This document shows, in pieces, positions 5,623 to 6,786 of a stretch of DNA of 6,786 nt (within the stretch, counting starts at the first letter, position 1; every line of letters begins with the position of its first letter). The translations under genes and the position numbers were made by a program. The notes below the pieces were generated by a model. It did no database searches and was not told the DNA's origin. It was given only the letters and a program-made list of their open reading frames with translations. The DNA comes from CAZYYO01 sp964650965 (lineage in GTDB: Bacteria; Bacillota; Clostridia; Lachnospirales; Lachnospiraceae), in NCBI GenBank assembly GCA_964650965.1, contig CAZYYO010000102.1:1-6786 (forward strand), in the 5' to 3' direction.

Positions 5623-6305
5623 TTCTCTTCCCTGGACTGCCATGCATAGGAAAATGGACGATTGAACATCCAGCATACCTTCTTCTTTGACTGGGTATGG
5701 GGAATCCTGTGGTGCATGCTAAGAGATGCTTTGTTATCGGTAATCACCTGAGCAAAGGCTACCTGGTCAGTAACTTGAGCTGCCATTGCCTGGGTTATCA
5801 TTGCTCCACATCCCTGTCTGCGGTATGCCTCATCTACGTATAAGGCTCCGATACTATTATCAATATGATGCGCGATATAGCCAATCAGCCGCTCCTTCTC
5901 ATAATAGGCGAAGACGCGATTGCGTTCATAAAGCTCCTGAAGATACTGGGGATATTCATAATGGGACTTGGCATACGCCAGGTCCTTTTCTGCTAACAGG
6001 GAAAGTGCCTTAGACTCTCCTGGTTCATACACCATCTGATAGCACTGATAGCTTTCTGCAAATTCTCCCTTAAGCCTTAGATATATTTCTTCATTGGTTG
6101 TCTCTAACAGATTCCCCCCATGCTTCTTCAATTCCTCTATTACTTCTTCTATATCTCCACAGCACTCTACGAAGGTAACATCACTGACTGCAGAATGAAG
6201 GATTACCGCAGTCTTTGTGTTCATAATCACTTCATGCTGCTGCATATATGCTGCTGCCAAATGGGGGTAATTCTTCACATCTGTTATACAATCCTGTAAT
6301 AGCAT
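5619..6305 (-). CDS. GNAT-family N-acetyltransferase
   Basis: A 228-residue cytoplasmic protein. The GNAT fold occupies roughly residues 100-215. It shows RLIGYIAHHIDNSIGALYVD as the central strands, then RRQGCGAMIT, the Q/RxxGxG/A pyrophosphate-binding loop for acetyl-CoA, then VITDNKASLSMHH, the later motif with the usual DN-x-AS. It ends KKKVCWMF. The first 100 residues form a less conserved N-terminal part (MLLQDCITDVKNYPH, HEVIMNTKTAVILHS) seen in many uncharacterised clostridial acetyltransferases. The LGF triplet common after motif B is replaced by RIPHT, though the frame stays open. The acceptor substrate cannot be told. The start has AAAGG with a spacing of about 8 bases. It lies 13 bases after the upstream YhgE-like gene, so they probably form an operon. 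Its TAA stop shares TTAA with the stop of the convergent TIR gene. Confidence 0.85.
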   Translation of the reverse strand: MLLQDCITDVKNYPHLAAAYMQQHEVIMNTKTAVILHSAVSDVTFVECCGDIEEVIEELKKHGGNLLETTNEEIYLRLKGEFAESYQCYQMVYEPGESKALSLLAEKDLAYAKSHYEYPQYLQELYERNRVFAYYEKERLIGYIAHHIDNSIGALYVDEAYRRQGCGAMITQAMAAQVTDQVAFAQVITDNKASLSMHHRIPHTQSKKKVCWMFNRPFSYAWQSREEN

Positions 6306-6318
6306 ATCTCTACCTTTC

Positions 6319-6786
6319 CTAGATCATCAAATCGGTACGTTCCTTGCTTTCATTAATCTTCTTATTCAGTCGCTTGCATGGAATACTTATCACTAATCCC
6401 AGTAACAGGGCAATTCCTATATAGACACCCATTCCAGATAGATTCAGCCAATATGCATTGTGATACATACCACCGATGGTCTCTCGAATGGCATTCATTC
6501 CATAGGCAAAGGGCATATACTCATACATAATCTGATATACCTTAGGCAGCACCTCCACTGGGAAGGTTCCACCGCTTCCTGCAACCTGAATTACCATAAG
6601 GACTACTGCAATCGCTTCTCCTACATTTTCAAAAGCATATGCTAAGGCATACAACAGCAGCGTAAAGGAAAAGCTGCAAATTGCTGCCGCCAGCCAGAAG
6701 AGAAACGGGTGAATGCATTGTATCTTCACATAGAACAGTGCTCCCATAACCGTAATAAAGGTCTGAAGCTGTCCTGTCAGGAAGAA
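6319..6786 (-). CDS. YhgE/Pip-type ABC-2-like membrane protein, C-terminal 155 residues
   Basis: A partial gene: the frame is open to the right edge (reading FFLTGQLQTFITVMGALFY), so the true start lies beyond 6786 and the ATG at 6747 is internal. Visible are hydrophobic segments in ABC-2 arrangement: ITVMGALFYV, PFLFWLAAAICSFSFTLLLY, then EAIAVVLMVIQVAGSGGTFP, and a final YIGIALLLGLVISIP. The signature GSGGTFPVEVLPKVYQIM followed by PFAYGMNAIRETIGG matches the C-terminal domain of the YhgE/Pip family (phage infection protein), related to type VII/ESX-associated and ABC-2 exporters. The C-terminus is basic and cytoplasmic (KRLNKKINESKERTD). What it transports is not known from this sequence. 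The GNAT gene follows 13 bases downstream. Confidence 0.85.
   Translation of the reverse strand, partial: FFLTGQLQTFITVMGALFYVKIQCIHPFLFWLAAAICSFSFTLLLYALAYAFENVGEAIAVVLMVIQVAGSGGTFPVEVLPKVYQIMYEYMPFAYGMNAIRETIGGMYHNAYWLNLSGMGVYIGIALLLGLVISIPCKRLNKKINESKERTDLMI

Noticed and set aside
5188..5676. Open - strand frame opposite the end of the TIR gene
   Set aside because: It overlaps both the TIR gene and the GNAT gene's end in other frames and shows no domain or start signal. The TIR reading has clear domain content through this region.

Overview
The window looks like a chromosomal segment of a low-to-moderate GC, flagellated, anaerobic Firmicute, most likely a gut-type Clostridia such as Lachnospiraceae. 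The grounds are a rubrerythrin-type tail, a Lachnospiraceae-like flagellin with a sigma-28-type promoter, a NiaR/YrxA-family NAD regulator, and strong AGGAGG-like ribosome binding sites. Assignment below class level is inference.

Layout from left to right. (1) The last 17 codons of a + strand rubrerythrin (bases 1-54) are followed by a rho-independent terminator (83-119). (2) On the - strand, a full-length flagellin gene (139-1803, 554 codons plus stop) is interrupted by one in-frame TGA at 805-807. Both conserved ends and the sigma-28-like promoter (1845-1872) are intact. (3) Also on the - strand is niaR (1888-2430), a nicotinate-responsive HTH plus 3H-domain repressor of NAD metabolism. (4) A 133-bp divergent intergenic region holds a near-perfect 28-bp palindrome (2461-2488) and candidate promoters for both directions. 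(5) On the + strand is a two-gene operon. Its first gene (2564-4249) encodes a membrane protein with tandem Rossmann/TrkA-N-like segments and a C-terminal RyR (ryanodine receptor repeat) domain. Its second gene (4282-5622) encodes a TIR-domain protein with the NADase glutamate and a C-terminal region resembling a degenerate class I methyltransferase fold. (6) Converging on this operon from the right, on the - strand, are a GNAT acetyltransferase (5619-6305) and the C-terminal end of a YhgE/Pip-type ABC-2-like membrane protein (6319-6786, continuing past the window edge).

The centre of interest is the TIR plus TM-TrkA-RyR pair. TIR domains of this kind cleave NAD+ and can make cyclic-ADP-ribose-type signals. 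The partner has membrane segments, nucleotide-binding-like Rossmann segments and a domain named after the cADPR-modulated ryanodine receptor. The pair therefore looks like a two-gene, Thoeris-like signalling and effector module. It is divergent from the NAD-biosynthesis repressor NiaR and shares an intergenic palindrome with it, so its expression may be tied to NAD status. The domain calls rest on visible motifs. The functional coupling and any immunity role are inference.
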